A DNA stretch of 64,000 nucleotides from Macrocystis pyrifera (Eukaryota > Sar > Phaeophyceae > Laminariales > Laminariaceae). The translations under genes and the position numbers were made by a program. The stretch is from the NCBI GenBank assembly GCA_031763025.1, contig JASSKH010000010.1:8883427-8947426 (forward strand), read 5' to 3'. Positions 1 to 10,515 of the stretch are shown here, one piece after another. How positions within the stretch are numbered: the first letter of the stretch is position 1; each line of letters starts with the position of its first letter. The notes under the pieces were generated by a model. That model ran no database searches. It was not told the origin of the DNA and was given only the letters and a program-made list of their open reading frames with translations.

Positions 1-427
1 ATGTGCAGCATCTGTTATTATTTCATGCTTCGAGGTGACCCGTGCGTCAGTCGACGCCCGCGTGGCGTAGAGATGTACAGCAGTAGTGTTCTTGCCATCT
101 ACCCGGCACTCGGGGAAAACAAACACTGCTACTATTTCCGCGTGAAAACGTTTTCGTTTTTTAGTTATTGGGCGGTCGGCAGAAGGCTGCGCTGTGAAGT
201 CTGCTCGAGGGGTGACGCCCTTGAATCATGCCAGACCCTTGCCTCCTCCCTGAAGAGCACGCATACACTCCGCTAGGCGTTTCGCACGAGAATGAGAAAC
301 CTCTGCACTGCCCTGGAAACAACAGCTACTGCAGAGTGCACAATGAATGCAGACACGACGGGAGCCTTCGCTCTGTATTGACTCGCTTGCTCCCCCCCCG
401 CCCCGCCTCTTTTCGTATCATCGTCAG
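1..427. other. No gene recognised; probable intron or upstream flank
   Basis: I see no convincing coding exon here. The last ~60 bases are pyrimidine-rich (a run of C around 392-400, then CCTCTTTTCG) and end in CGTCAG at 422-427. That is a plausible splice acceptor for the exon that follows, so at least the right part of this stretch is probably intron. Confidence 0.35.
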
Positions 428-589
428 CAGCGTCCGAACGCGAGACGAGCTATTCGCGGACGACTTCTCCCCCATCAACACGGCGCGTAGCTCGGCTTCC
501 TCCCAGTACTCGGGGGCGGGCCGGCCGCCGTCCGGCCACGACCGAAAACAAAAGCAAAACCCAAAGAAGCAGCAGCAGCAGCATCAGCG

Positions 590-621
<32 letters not shown>

Positions 622-1058
622 AGCAGCAGCAGAAATCGCGCGTCACCGACGACGACGATGAAGGCGAGGGTGACAGCGACGGTGACACCACGCCCCTGTC
701 TTCGCCGTGCAGGGAGCAGAGCGCGAGAAATTTCGACGACGACGACAGCAGCAAGGAAGAAGTCTCGGTGGACAAGACGAACTTCTGGCTCCAGTCCGGG
801 TACGCCGATGGAAACGGCGGTAGTGGCGGCGGCGGCGGCGGTGGCGGCGGCGGCGGCGGCGGCTACCCAAGGGGCAGCAGCGGCGGCAGTGCTACCGTGG
901 AAGATTCGTGGAACACGGGGATGGGGAGGGCGCTTGACGACGACACGCCATCCAACTCACGCATCGGAAGCAGCGGACGTAGCAGCTCGCGGTCGGGCGT
1001 GTGTAAGCCGTCGCGGCGGTACCTCGTCGAGCAAAACAGATTCCGGGAGGGGTGGTGA
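428..1058 (+). CDS. Terminal exon of a poly-Gln/acidic low-complexity protein (partial)
   Basis: An open frame of about 210 codons runs from the candidate acceptor (CGTCAG, 422-427) to TGA at 1056-1058. It contains, in order, a Ser-rich stretch, a basic QKQNPKK patch, a poly-Gln run (about 569-630), an Asp/Glu-rich patch (DDDDEGEGDSDGD), a second acidic patch (FDDDDSSKEE), a short non-repetitive segment (VDKTNFWLQSGY), a poly-Gly run (about 820-865) and a Ser/Arg-rich tail ending NRFREGW. Three alternating low-complexity classes in one frame argue for a translated, disordered protein end rather than chance. No domain is recognised, and the upstream exons lie outside the window. The last 115 coding bases, the stop and the start of the 3' flank are duplicated in tandem just downstream. 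A nuclear regulatory protein would fit this composition, but nothing here proves it. Confidence 0.5.
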
Positions 1059-1247
1059 AAAATGACGGCGCGCTTGCTTTTCATCGTGAGCGCTTCACGC
1101 CATCCAACTCACGCATCGGAAGCAGCGGACGTAGCAGCTCGCGGTCGGGCGTGTGTAAGCCGTCGCGGCGGTACCTCGTCGAGCAAAACAGATTCCGGGA
1201 GGGGTGGTGAAAAATGACGGCGCGCTTGCTTTTCATCGTGAGCGCTT
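944..1247 (+). repeat. Perfect tandem duplication, 2 x 152 bp, over the gene end
   Basis: Bases 944-1095 and 1096-1247 appear identical by eye. The unit covers the final coding segment, the stop and about 37 bp of 3' flank. The sequence GCGCTT occurs just left of the first copy (930-935) and at the end of each unit (1090-1095, 1242-1247), which suggests a short-homology slippage or unequal exchange. The second copy keeps the reading frame content but lies after the stop, so it should be untranslated. The absence of visible differences suggests a recent event or an assembly artefact. Confidence 0.9.
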
Positions 1248-1480
1248 GCTTTACAGGGCGGCGATTGCTTTTTATGCGCAGGTTGCTGTTCAACATGGGC
1301 GTATACCTTGCATGAGCATTTTCGTTCGCACCGGCGATACTTTGTAGCTTTACCGTGAGCGTTTGCTTTCGCGTGAACGTTTGCGTTGCGTGAGCTTTTC
1401 GTTTCGCATTTGCATGATGAACTCTTGCTTAGCACGAGCGTTTGCGTTTTGCGTGAACGAGCTCTTCGCCATGCTCAAGC
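1241..1480 (+). repeat. Degenerate tandem repeat around GCGTTTGCTTT
   Basis: Variants of GTGAGCGTTTGCTTT and GCGTGAACGTTTGCG recur irregularly about every 18-25 bp. The first of them is the end of the 152-bp duplication unit. No gene is visible here. Confidence 0.5.
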
Positions 1481-2162
1481 GCAGAGCGCGTGCTCGCGCG
1501 AGGGTGATTCGGAGGAGTCCAGACCTATAGCGGTCGGCGGACGTGACCCGGACATATATATGACATGCCGGGGACGTCATCTTGAATGAACGAGCATTTT
1601 CTGTGTGTGTTTGACTGGGTAACTCCGCCGTGCGACATAAACTGTTGCACGGGCGACAGTTTCCCACGACGTGTGGTTGGTGATTAGTGAATAGGGGGTT
1701 GTATCGAAGACGTGCTGGAGAGGCCTTGCCCCGAGGTCGAGGAGTCAAACTGTAGACGACGCATTTTGTTGTTTAGTTGAGGCGACGGACGAGGCCCGAG
1801 CCCCGTTTGTGTACTGTAGAATCTACGCATTTTCTCTTGTCCGTGGTTGGTGTGCGTCTGGACTAAGAGGGAAAGTGGTTCGGGACCTGTAGCAGAAGTT
1901 GCAGTAGATAAATCACTTCATTTCGCGGGATCTCTTTGGGGGGGAGCTAGCTCTTCATTCACCCTCGCGGGACCCTTAGGTAAAAGCTGGGTAGCAAGTG
2001 CTGTAGAAACCCAGCAGCATGAAAAAAAAACGGCGTTGTCCCGCCGTACACAGAATACGTTCGTGCTGCCACTGCTAGCGTCACTATAACAAGAAACAGT
2101 ACGGTAGCTGTATACCAGTATATACGACATATGGCCTAGTCTCAGCCCCCGCTGACGGCCGA
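1481..2162. other. Non-coding stretch, nothing recognised
   Basis: Short open frames on both strands here show no domain, compositional signature or splice context I trust. No repeat family identified elsewhere in the window was recognised in it. Confidence 0.4.
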
Positions 2163-2505
2163 TTGTTAAGGTCTTAGTCCGTTGGGCTAAAGGTAAAAGG
2201 TTAACCAATCGCCTACCCAATCTAAGCCTCATAACCCTCTCCCCCCCGGGAACCGACCGGATATACGGGTCGACGCGTGACACCAACACGCGGTTCCAAT
2301 TTCTGGGGATCCAGAAGTATTTTTTCAGATTCTTGACATGAGGAAATTCACTCTTCTTGAAAAAGCGATTTCAGGGTGGACGTGAGATTCGAACTCACGA
2401 CCAACGACCCATGTCTTGCCGACGACGCCATTTGTTAAGGTCCTAGTCCGTTGGGCTAAAGGTAAAACGTTAACCAATCGCCTACCCAATCTAAGCCTCA
2501 TAACA
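2163..2505 (-). mobile_element. Two-part tRNA-derived SINE-like element, copy 1
   Basis: On the minus strand the element begins near 2505 with a ~35-nt head, then TTTTACC, then a tRNA-like part. Box A is TAGCCCAACGG and box B is GTTCGAATC, the latter within a T-arm hairpin GTGAG-TTCGAAT-CTCAC at about 2382-2398. After a linker (2372-2236), the head plus box A recurs at 2235-2163, nearly identical over 73 nt to 2504-2432, but without box B. A full canonical cloverleaf cannot be folded because the acceptor ends do not pair, so this is a tRNA-derived element rather than a tRNA gene. The same two-part layout with a similar linker recurs at 54,057-54,417. Confidence 0.55.
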
Positions 2506-3061
2506 CGATGGGACGGCGCGCTCGATTTGGTTTAAAGCCTCTCTTGGCTCAGTCCATTTATTTATTTATTTTTTGCCTGCTGAATCGCGTGACTATGCGC
2601 GCCCTGGCTGCCGTGCTGGCTCGTTGCCACACGCACAAGACAGAAGGTTTCGCAGCACGTCCTTGTGGCGTGAGCCTAGAGAGCGCGCAAGATGAAATGC
2701 GAAGGCGGTATAAGTAGATGTGCGTCTCTCGAACAAGCTGGAATGTACCAGAGGGGTAGGTAGGTGCGTTCGTGACCAAGATTGCGATTGTGACGCGGCG
2801 GTAGTTGTGCCTCTCTTATCAAAACATGAAATATGCGATTTTTTTTTTGTCGATCAATATTGTATTCGAGGGAGATATATCTATATACTTCCCTTTTTCT
2901 GATTATCTCTCGAAAGTGACGCATGCTACAGTAGGACAGGGGTGCATGCACCCTGAACTTTCTGAGGCTCCTCAGCTGATCATAGAATAGGAGCTTCTCA
3001 CCTCACCGAAAAACCTCACGAAAAACACACAGACCGACTAACAACCCCGTGACCTACAGTT

Positions 3062-3204
3062 AGGGTCGATCTTAACGAGGCATGTTTTTCAGTTTTTTTC
3101 AGTATTTTCCCGAAATTTCGGTATTATCCTACAGGAAAAAATCGAAAAATACCGAAAATACTGAAAAAAAAAACTGAAGAACAGTCCTCGTCAAGATCGA
3201 CCCT
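3062..3204. mobile_element. Foldback MITE, long near-perfect hairpin
   Basis: The ends are 19-bp inverted repeats (AGGGTCGATCTTAACGAGG at 3062-3080, its complement with one mismatch at 3186-3204). Pairing continues inward through T-rich and A-rich arms and the segments CAGTATTTTC and GAAAATACTG, with a short central loop. The ~143-bp unit therefore folds over nearly its whole length. No coding capacity is present. No other copy was recognised in the window. Confidence 0.7.
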
Positions 3205-3929
3205 TGTGTATACAACGAAAAAAATGCTGTAACGCGTGGAAATGTTTTCAACGACAAGGCATGCTGTATATTGGGTAGTGTCTCAGTGCCCTTAAAGGAG
3301 CCACGTCTCAGTCAGAAATATTCGCCTTGCAAGGCGAAAAAGTGCTACCTCTACCGTAGCATGCATAAAGTAAAGGACCTCGAAGGGTACCAACCAAGCG
3401 TTAAAAAGAAAGCAGGCATATAATTCCATGTTGATAGAGCAAGAATTCTCGACGAGGCTATCTTGAAGTTAGTGCAGGACACACTCTACCCTTTCTCACA
3501 AGAAAGAAATTCAGGCCGGGCCGGCATTCCTAATTTTCACTACCATTGCAACGTAGAAACGTATGTGCAAACCTAAATGGAAAGCATACATGCCGCGAGA
3601 AAAAATAAACAGTTTTTTCGAAAACATACCGTACCAGGTACCTGGTGTCCCCTATCCCCGACTCGGGGGAAGACCTCATCCTAGCTAAGCAGCCTGATCC
3701 TTCAGCAATAATAGATCAGATACGAGCGCAGGTACGGTTTTGAAGGAGTTGCGTTGTTGTTGCTGTTGTTGCTGACATTCTGATAAGTTCGTTGATGTTG
3801 CTGACATTCTGATAAGTTCCTCGCCAGACCGTCCGATCGGATTGAAAAAAAGACGGTACGTACACCGAGGAACCGTCAACAGCACGCCACTACCGCTAAG
3901 GGTGCCAATACCGCCGTTAAAGGTTAGTT

Positions 3930-4041
3930 ATTTGGCGCTGCATTACGCCAATACCGTTCATTGGTGCTTCATTACGACAATAATACCGTTATTTGGCGCT
4001 TCAGTACGTCAACATATACCGTCAATTGGCGCTGCATTACA
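3930..4041 (+). repeat. Imperfect tandem repeat, ~30-33 bp x ~3.5
   Basis: The unit is roughly TTTGGCGCTKCATTACGYCAA followed by ATACCGTTA. It recurs at about 3930, 3960, 3991 and 4024. A short weak version of the same motif precedes it at 3901. Confidence 0.7.
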
Positions 4042-4766
4042 GTACAAATAGGAGAGAGCGTCGAGAACCGGAGATGCCTTGATTAAGGCAAGAAGAGTTA
4101 CCAACCGTCACCGCCAAAAACTGGAGGTAGATGCTACCAGGGTACAGCGTTCAACGACAGAGGTTCACCATAAATTTTCTGAGGCTGCTCGCTTGACCTT
4201 AAGGAGCTCCATACCTTACCCAAAAGCTGACTTCACAGCAAAAGTCAAATTGCATCCCGATGAATAATCCCATGGCCCAAGTATACAAACACGTCATTTT
4301 TCGAAACAAGATTGGGACTGCGATGATTTTGGGTTAGGCGGCCCTGCCATTCAGAAAATATTTAATGGAAAATATGTGCTACCTCCATCGTAGAACGCAT
4401 AAGGTACGAAGCAAGAAGAGTTGTCGCGACAAGCATGATGAGTTGCCCGCTGCGAGCGTCGAAAAAAACTCGAGATAGATGCTGCACGAGTACTCGTAGC
4501 AAGAGTTAGTTATCGTGACAACAATGAAAGAGATCCCTGCCGTGTGCTCGCAGTTGGGTCATTCTCGCAGTCCCAATACATAGCGATACATAGCGATGCG
4601 TGCGTTATTCACATTGAACCGTTATTTCTATGTATCGCTCGCCGACATACATGGTAATCTACGGAGCACTAAGGAACACGGTTGACCCAAACCTCGAGAA
4701 AAAATATGGAAATCTATCTACTCTGTCCGAAAAGACGGGACCGTTCGGGTATTCGTAGACCACTCT
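4042..4766. other. Non-coding stretch, nothing recognised
   Basis: This is an intermediate-GC stretch without a convincing exon. A local duplication of ACATAGCGAT occurs at about 4577-4597, and its complement ATCGCT near 4635 gives a weak hairpin. No other structure was seen. Confidence 0.35.
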
Positions 4767-4860
4767 GCCCGGAAATGTAACGACCATTTGGTATTAATAT
4801 TAGGGTCAGAATGTTTATTATATTTCCGTACAAAGTGGTACCTGGTGTACGCAGCTAACA
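4767..4860 (+). repeat. Family K repeat, copy 1
   Basis: This ~90-bp segment resembles 24,568-24,665 (plus) and 25,290-25,400 (minus) at both DNA and translated level. Shared translated positions include VLIL, an Glu/Cys pair, LYF and WYxxY. The surrounding frames differ and contain no other shared protein sequence, so a degenerate dispersed repeat is more likely than three coding exons. Confidence 0.4.
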
Positions 4861-5329
4861 GCTGTCTGGCCCGAGAGCGTGCTGGTGGCGCAGAGAGTGT
4901 GCCTTTGCCTGCCCGCCTACGGGTGCCCGCGGGGCAAAAAACCTCGCCATTACACGTACTGTCTGTAGTTCGTTCCCTTTTACTCTGTCTTCACGCTCGA
5001 TAAAAAACTCCACATCTCGTCAGCCACCGCCGCCATCACCGCGGCCATGGCGGCGGCAGCAGCAGCAGCAACAGCAACAACAGCAGGTGTCCGCCTCTTA
5101 CTGTTATTGGGTGTTACGCTCGGCAAGCTGACACGTCCTCTACGAACCTGTTGCTGTGCTCGCGAACCCTTTTGCAAGGCAAGCAAAAACCAAAACTCAG
5201 GACACGGAACATACCGAGGCAAGGAAAGAAGGAAGAGACATTATCAAAGATGAAAAAGCAACGGCTCCACCTTTTGCGCCGATGGATCTCCTCGCCAAAT
5301 CGGCAAAACCTAAACCCCACCGACACTAA

Positions 5330-5540
5330 CTCTCCCCCCCCCCCCTGCCCCCCTCCACCCACCCACGCCCTCTCGCTCCCTCCCCCCGTTCCGCCGCTGC
5401 TCCGCCTCTTCTATGTACGGCGACGCATGACATGAGTACACTCCCCCGCCCGCACACCGCCACTTCACTCCCCTCATCTACCCCCCCCCCCTCTCTCTCG
5501 GCCCACTTCACTCCTACCCCCCCACCTCACGTTTCCCTTT
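5330..5540 (+). repeat. C-rich (CCCT/CCCA) low-complexity tract
   Basis: Repeated C runs with CT and CA interruptions occupy most of this interval. Open frames here translate to Pro/Ser/Thr runs on one strand and Gly/Arg/Glu runs on the other, and are best read as composition artefacts. Confidence 0.7.
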
Positions 5541-5550
5541 GCGTTTGGTG

Positions 5551-5658
5551 CAGGCAAGCAATGTCTGCCTGGTCGGTGAAAGCTCAACGTGTTCCGTCCC
5601 GGCAATATAGGGACGCGAGAGTACATCGTACGGTAATACGACTACTGCCACCCCCCCC
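5551..5658 (+). mobile_element. Family D poly-C-ended repeat, 5'-truncated copy
   Basis: The copy starts within the CAGGCAAGCAATGTCTGCC block. It continues through GTCGGTGAAA, the GTCCCGGCAATATAGGGACG block and a diverged end, and closes in a C8 run at 5651-5658. It matches the full copies at 22,155-22,430 (plus) and 23,148-23,445 (minus), but lacks their 5' half. Confidence 0.6.
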
Positions 5659-5935
5659 AATCTTTGTGCTCTGTCCGGTTCCGATTGTCAGTGCGCCGCC
5701 GCTGCCGCTGCTATCGCTGCTTCAGCCTCGCTGCCAAAAGCAGAGTCGGAGCAACTGTTTGATCGGATCGATCGGATCGTCGGCCGTGTTTCGTGCGGCG
5801 TAGTGCACAGGTCCCAAGCAGCAGGGTGCGATGTTCGTTTCCAAAGATCCTATCATGCGTATTTATGTAGGAAACCGCGGTTTGACTTCCTTGACGGACT
5901 GCCCCTACACTAAAACTAGTATAGTAAGGCCAAAA

Positions 5936-6003
5936 TAGACCTTGTCACCTTGACGCGTCAACAAGAGACCTTGACGAGTCAACAAGAGGCCCTGACGAGC
6001 GCC
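5936..6003 (+). repeat. Short tandem repeat, ~22 bp x 3
   Basis: The unit GACCTTGACGAGTCAACAAGA recurs three times with small changes. Confidence 0.7.
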
Positions 6004-6042
6004 AAAAGACCGGTCTCCTCGTGAAGAATACCAAGTGCAGCT

Positions 6043-6378
6043 GTGCTTCGGTCCTGCCTGCTGGTGACCTTGCTCGAGCGGACGGCTCGTTCCTCACCAA
6101 CCCGCCTATGGCATCAGCGCAACAAATCGATCACTCTACCCGTCTGTTCGAAAGCACAAGAGTGCGTTCCGATATCTCCTCAAAACCCCGAACGCAACTC
6201 TGTAGTTGGTCTCCATCGCTCGAGTGGATGGCTCAACCCCTCACCAACCCGCTTAACCCTGGCACCATGTACGTAGATAGCAGTGCAACAAATACAGCAG
6301 TAGATCAGGACTTCTACCGCCCTGTTCGCGAAGGAAGAGTGCGTTTGGACATCCACCTCACGGCCCAAAAACGCACTC
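6043..6378 (+). repeat. Imperfect direct duplication, ~165-170 bp x 2
   Basis: Blocks shared in the same order by 6043-6205 and 6208-6378 include GCTCGAG, GGATGGCTC-like, CCTCACCAACCCGC, GCAACAAA, CTGTTCG and AGAGTGCGTT. Open frames on both strands cross the two halves. Conservation of the blocks is too patchy to say whether this was ever coding. Confidence 0.55.
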
Positions 6379-6589
6379 CATAGACTCAACTTATAAACTC
6401 GTTTGGGCCGGTCCGTGTCACCTGCCCGTTTACTCTCCCGGTTGGCTACCACAGCAGTACTTTTTTTTTCTTTAGCTTTCAAAGAGCCCCTTTTTTTAAG
6501 CTCTTCGTTCTGGCCCAGTGGCTGCGTACACGAGTAGCCGGTACGAGGAACAAACGCCTGCTGCTGTGAATTCCCTTTTTCAGCTGGGA

Positions 6590-6645
6590 ACACCCCCCGG
6601 GAGTTCAAGTCAACCACATTAAATCCCGAAGGGGAACCTTGTATT
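6590..6645. repeat. Dispersed ~50-bp repeat, copy 1
   Basis: The segment with TTCAAGTCAACCACAT and CCCGAAGGGGAACCTTGTA recurs almost unchanged at 55,078-55,126. The copy here has four extra bases between the two blocks. Its family is unknown. Confidence 0.6.
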
Positions 6646-7079
6646 TCCGAAGCAGGTCCTTGGAAATAACAGCACCTTTGCTATAAAGGGAGAAACCGAA
6701 AAACCGAGATGTTTAGCGTCATAAACCAAAGAAACCGAAGGGGTTGCCGGATCCTTGAGGCGGCCCTCGTCTCGACCGATCGTATAGGCCGGCCTTGAAT
6801 CGGCTCTGTACACTCGGTTCCGCGTCCTGTAAGGCCACCGGCGGATTCTGCGGAAAAAAAAAAAACGAAAACGAAAACGAAAAACAAAAACGAAAAATGA
6901 AAATCGACATAAAAACGGCAACATAAACGAAGGATCGGCATATTTCACGTTAAAAAGATAGAAACAGAATTGCGGGGAAAAGGACAAGAACGAGAACATA
7001 CTGTAGAACGAAAAAATTATTTTAAAAAAAAAAAAAAACATGACCGGGATAAAAAAAAATCAACACATCTGCCAGTTTA

Positions 7080-7852
7080 GACCGTTTCCTATGCGGTTCG
7101 ATTTCGAGCTTCAGATTTGTATTTTTCGATCTCAAAATCGAATGACCCTACTTATGCAGTCCGATTATGCAAAATCCGACCGGAAATTTTTCGATTTGAG
7201 AATCCGATGACCCAAGTCGTCGGATTTTGGCCCAAAATCCGCCGACCTGGGTCATCAGATTTTCAAATCGAAAAATTGCATGCTTTCTAAATTCAAGATA
7301 TTATCCACGACAGCAAACAGCAGCGCAACGATCGATGAGTTCGATGGTGATACAGCTGTATAGCGACATTGCTTCGCGCCCGATGCGCGGACGGCGCGTC
7401 CCTCCGTGGCCAGACTAGAGTCGACTGGCGCGGGCTCGGGCCTAGAGACCAAGAGAAGAGCACTCGGCACGCGCCTCTCCGTGGATACGTACTCGTAGAC
7501 TACACCGCAGCTGTACAGCAGCAGCAGCAGTCAAGTCACAAAATCAAACACAAAATACCAAGACAGGTTGACTCTAGCGCACTCGCCACATCTGTTCGCC
7601 ACCAGACTAGAGGCAGTCAGCGTGGGCTCGGACGCTTGGGTCCTACGCCCAGGGCAGCGCACCCAGCGCGTCTCTTCGCGGCGCCAAATCACAAAAACAG
7701 CAGTTGGTCTCGGCGTTTGCTCGAATCTCTACACGCACAATAAATCTGAGTTTTCCGCATAGGAAGACCCTTTCGATTTGCCAAGTTCATATCTGAAAAT
7801 GCCATCGGGTCAAAATCTGAAGCTCAAAAATCGAACCGCATAGGAAACGGCC
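7080..7852. mobile_element. PIF/Harbinger-like non-autonomous TIR element with TTA target duplication
   Basis: The inverted ends read GACCGTTTCCTATGCGG at 7080 and GGCCGTTTCCTATGCGG on the opposite strand ending at 7852. The complementarity continues through GTTCGATTT and GAGCTTCAGATTT. Each end is directly flanked by TTA (7077-7079 and 7853-7855). A 3-bp TTA duplication with GR-starting ends is the known signature of PIF/Harbinger elements and Tourist MITEs. No transposase domain is present in the ~770 bp. A separate long hairpin sits inside near the left end (7185-7278). The GC-rich middle (about 7370-7750) has open frames with no recognised product. Confidence 0.75.
7185..7278. repeat. Long internal hairpin of the TTA element
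   Basis: The arms pair over about 45 bp: ATTTTTCGATTTGA and the GATGACCCA block on the left pair with TGGGTCATC and TCAAATCGAAAAAT on the right. The centre is GGATTTTGG-CCCAAAATCC. Confidence 0.8.
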
Positions 7853-8008
7853 TTAGGGCGGCAATGCGGCAACATTTTGCAAACGGGATAATCGCACGGA
7901 ACATCTACGGCATTAGTGTGGTGTTGGTGTTGGTGTTGCTGCTGCTGCGCTTGTTGTTTGCGTTGTTCTTGGCTTTTCGGTTTACGAACACTCGTACGAT
8001 TGAAGAGA

Positions 8009-8082
8009 GAAGAGAGAGACAGAGACAGAGACAGAGACAGAACGACGGATCACTAACTGAGTGCGAGCTGGTAGTCCACCGT

Positions 8083-8141
<59 letters not shown>
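8009..8141 (+). repeat. GAGACA and (TC)n microsatellites
   Basis: GAGACA repeats span about 8009-8040, and a (CT)n run of about 27 units spans 8086-8140. Ser-Leu and Glu-Arg frames over it are artefacts. Confidence 0.9.
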
Positions 8142-8142
<1 letters not shown>

Positions 8143-8587
8143 ATAGGAAGCCCCTGCCAGTTGACGAGGCAGTGCCAGCCCGCTGCTGCCAAGGGGCCTT
8201 TTCTTCCGTACGATTAAGGCAAGGAGAGGGCCTCCCTCTCGTTATCTGTGGGGGAAAGAGAGAACGCCAAAGGGGGTCTCCAGACCACCCCGGGGCATCG
8301 GCATGTCGGTCTCTCCGTGTACCGAATATGTCGGGGTGATCGGAAGATCCCCATACAGTATTTTACCGTCCGCTCTATCGTTCAATAGCGTATGTGTGAC
8401 ACATCATTCTTCGTACCTTCGCCAAAACATGTCCTCCACATGTGCCTGGGATTCATATTGAGCCTTCTTTGAGACTTGAGACTTAAAGCAGGAAAAACGC
8501 AACGAGAAAAAGAAGAAAGACGACTATGTACCATTGTGTAAGCATCTGCCACAAGAACCAGCAGCTCGGGATGCTGGGTCAACTTTG

Positions 8588-8672
8588 TTAGGCCCGCAGT
8601 CCTATTCTGGGGACAAACTACTTATGATTTGTGTGGTTCGTTCCAAAACGGAACTCCAGTCTTGAAGGGGTC
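8588..8672. mobile_element. Family B palindromic MITE, copy 1
   Basis: The left arm is GGCCCGCAGTCCTATTCTGG followed by GGACAAACTACTT. The right arm contains CCAAAACGGAACTCCAGTC and GAAGGGGTCA. This is a degenerate member of the GGACTGCAGTCC family seen eleven more times in the window. Confidence 0.6.
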
Positions 8673-8703
8673 AGTGACTTGAATTTCCACACGTCGGGGG
8701 TAT

Positions 8704-8975
8704 AGACCACGATCTACAGATAGATCACATAGAACAGAAGATTTATCAACACCTGGACCTACCAAGACTCTAGCAAGCCGTTGTTATACGTCGTGCAGGA
8801 GCTGTACAGAGCACAGATCCAACCCCAGGAAACCAGTCCTAGATCATGCTGATTACACCGCTCCCACCTGGCAAATAAGCTAGATCATACAGATCATACA
8901 GATCATACAGATCATACAGACCAGGACTATATCTGCCCTGAAATATTAATATCTAGGCCATGAAGTGGGTATGAT
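8704..8975 (-). mobile_element. Family C element, copy 1
   Basis: The copy shares, in reverse orientation, the family blocks CAGATCCAACCC, CTCCCACC-GGCAA, repeated GATCATACA and GCCCTGAAA. The GATCATACA motif is amplified four times here (8881-8920). Confidence 0.6.
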
Positions 8976-9433
8976 TTATCTGACGCTATAAAACGCAAGA
9001 ACCTGTGCACCAAGTCAGCAGCAAGGCAGGCATTTTACGTATCGTACCCGTTTGTCGGTGGTGCACTTAGGCTTGGTGGGCAGAAGATCCTCCACAGTTT
9101 TTCTCTCTCTTCCGGCCCCCACGCAGCAACCGCCTCCGAGGTTGGAAACTCGACGTCGAATCGGAGGTACAAATCCCCCGCCACCCCCTCCCCCAGAGGC
9201 ATGCCGCAGCCCTGCGAGGGCAAAAAAACAAAAAAAAAAAAAAACAAAAAAAAACGCGGCGCACACGAGTATAACATAACCAACACAGTCGGTTACGCTA
9301 CAGAACACAGGCACCATACGAGGTGAAGCAGTATTGCAGGACTAGTCCCTTCGTTTTTGTTCAACCATCGCTTTTACTGCTGTCTAGCATCTCAACCGGT
9401 ACCGGTAATATATACCGCCATGACACGCATGAT

Positions 9434-9640
9434 GATGGTGATAGCACACACACCCGCCGGCGAATTTCGGAGCTTTTCTTCCCGTCGCCGGGGGAGAGTT
9501 CAGACGCCGAGCAATGCGTCCACGGGAAGATGTCGACGAATATACTTCTAAAGCCACCATTTTCCGTTTCATGTACTGCTGTGCACCCCTCGGATTGGAG
9601 AAAACCCGCTCGAAAATTAATTCCCAGGGGGTTTGTTCGC
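9434..9640. mobile_element. Family F TIR element, copy 1
   Basis: It starts GTGATAGCACACAC...CGGCGAATTTC and ends with the inverse-type end (AATTCCCAGGGGGTTTGTT). The interior blocks CAGACGCCGAG, TCGACGA and AGCCACCATTTTCCG are shared with 51,121-51,342, and in part with 59,104-59,350. Confidence 0.6.
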
Positions 9641-10172
9641 TTGCGCGTTATACGGGACACTAACGTTGCATATGTCGGGATTGGTCTTGATATTTCGCAT
9701 CAACTATATTAGGGTAGTATCACAAGCATTAGAACTCGTAGGAGGTTTTCCATTCACCCTACGCGGCGTTCTAGACCGGCCGTGGCCACAGGCAGGTAGG
9801 GATGTGCTTCCCCTCCCCCCCCCTCGGCACCAGCCTTCATTTTCATAGCGCACGGGGTTCAGCCATTCGGTGTTTCCGCTGTTCGTCCATTTTCATCGAG
9901 TTTAGCCAACTCACACTCTCGCGCTTTCCGCCACACGCGACAAAGAAGGCGTGTTCCTAAAAAGCTAGCAATAGTACCGAACAAGTCAAGCCGAGATTGA
10001 CAGGAGACAGAGGAAATTCGGGAGGCGTTCTTCGCTGAAGTTGGTGTAGAAAGCACGCATTGCTTGCTGAATGAGAAATCCAGCCGGGATCAACTTTCGA
10101 TACTGGTATTTCTTTCTCCGTACCATTGATATTAACAGGTAGGTGTCCTGTGCTGTGCCCCAACACGTTTGC

Positions 10173-10288
10173 TGGGCACGCATACGACTCCTACAAGCTT
10201 TCTGGGCGCGCATACAACTCCTACACTCGTGCAGTGCGCGCATACAACTCATACACGCGTTCTGGGCGCGCATACAGCTCATACACCC
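10173..10288 (+). repeat. 30-bp tandem repeat, ~3.9 copies
   Basis: The unit TGGGCGCGCATACAACTC plus CTACACTCGTGC-like recurs with a 30-bp period. Because the period is a multiple of three, all frames show peptide repeats, but no gene context supports translation. Confidence 0.85.
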
Positions 10289-10464
10289 AAAAAAGTCAGA
10301 GCCGATTTCTCTCTAAAACCGGGGGTGGGCGGCGGGCCCACACAACGACAAAAGGCGGCTTCGGGCCGAGGAGACATTTCCACACATGATATGATAAGAT
10401 GCGTCCCTCGACGTTTTTGCACTCTCCTCCCGTTGTCGAGGAAACCAACCATTGTCCCAATGAC

Positions 10465-10515
10465 CGTTGTCCGAGGGGGTGTGCTATCTTATCACCCGTG
10501 TGTTATACCACAAGT
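10465..10515 (-). mobile_element. Family F terminal fragment
   Basis: GGGGGTGTGCTATCTTATCACC followed by CGTGTGTTATACC, read in reverse, matches the GATAAGATAGCACACACCC end of family F. It also matches the unit of the tandem array at 22,925-23,092. Confidence 0.5.

Noticed and set aside
2373-2500. A canonical tRNA gene on the minus strand
   Set aside because: Box A, box B and the T-arm are present, but the acceptor stem does not pair and spacing between the boxes is too long; a tRNA-derived element fits better.
5047-5253. Ala-rich small open frame starting in a good ATG context (CCATGG)
   Set aside because: The Ala/Thr run comes from a GCAGCA/ACA microsatellite and nothing after it is recognisable; a first exon cannot be excluded but is not supported.
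8061-8339. Ser/Leu-repeat and Glu/Arg-repeat open frames
   Set aside because: They are translations of the (CT)n microsatellite.
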